Of a stretch of 42,677 nt of DNA, positions 42,653-42,677 are shown piece after piece; positions within the stretch are counted from its first letter, which is position 1; every line of letters begins with the position of its first letter. This stretch comes from Pseudodesulfovibrio sp. Lineage in GTDB: Bacteria > Desulfobacterota > Desulfovibrionia > Desulfovibrionales > Desulfovibrionaceae. Under the pieces are notes generated by a model, which worked only from the letters and a program-made list of their open reading frames with translations, was not told the origin of the DNA and did no database searches. The position numbers and the translations under genes were made by a program. The stretch is from the NCBI RefSeq assembly GCF_028692895.1, contig NZ_JAQUWN010000029.1, forward strand, positions 1 through 42,677. The letters run 5' to 3'.

Positions 42653-42677
42653 TACTTCTGGTGATTCTCGGAGATTG

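Overview
The window looks like a chromosomal segment of a sulfate-reducing deltaproteobacterium of the Desulfovibrio/Pseudodesulfovibrio type. The body is GC-rich and strongly coding. Clues to the host are an atpZ-atpI-atpB-atpE block followed directly by the redox repressor rex, a DRTGG-type phosphotransacetylase-like protein beside an ADP-forming acyl-CoA synthetase, a short stand-alone ArgA-type acetyltransferase, and flagellar genes preceded by sigma-54 promoters. This assignment is inference from gene content and order. Both edges carry IS481-family insertion sequences (intact on the left, decayed on the right), and the first 140 bases are AT-rich and foreign-looking.

Layout: 1-1400, end of an unknown gene and an intact IS481-family element. 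1400-13540, mostly minus-strand housekeeping: tyrS, cheR, rny, a probable 6S RNA, zapA, a zapB-like gene, glmU, a MATE exporter, the DRTGG protein and the acyl-CoA synthetase, with rnc divergent. 13640-22700, a minus-strand motility block: flagellin, a 1.2 kb gene-free gap, then flgE, flgD and fliK as one sigma-54 operon, then two glycosyltransferases. 23050-26540, BaiN-type flavoprotein, a 29-residue membrane peptide, exonuclease III, an O6-alkylguanine methyltransferase and a lipoprotein. 26840-33200, an O-antigen-ligase-like membrane protein, an RNA methyltransferase, and two translationally overlapping glycosyltransferases, one fused to a polysaccharide deacetylase. 33450-38250, an orphan 96-residue protein, a sigma-54 activator with a dead receiver, a thioredoxin-like lipoprotein, an acetyltransferase, hpt and a zinc-ribbon membrane protein. 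38420-41090, ATP synthase membrane genes and rex. 41100-42677, tandem repeats, a dead IS481 copy and intergenic repeats.

How it may work together: the flagellin and fliK-flgD-flgE promoters are of the -24/-12 type, and the activator at 33949-35382 is a plausible regulator for them. Rex may sense NADH/NAD+ and control both the atp block and itself, since a matching half-palindromic site lies before each. The c subunit keeps the side-chain ligands known for Na+ coupling. Glycosyltransferases beside the hook genes and near 30 kb point to surface or flagellin glycosylation.

The features most worth follow-up are the c-subunit ion site, the Rex sites, the pseudo-receiver activator, the AT-rich palindrome touching the flagellin promoter, the 29-residue membrane peptide and two families of dispersed intergenic repeats. 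I see no CRISPR array, tRNA or rRNA, and no clear multi-gene defence system.
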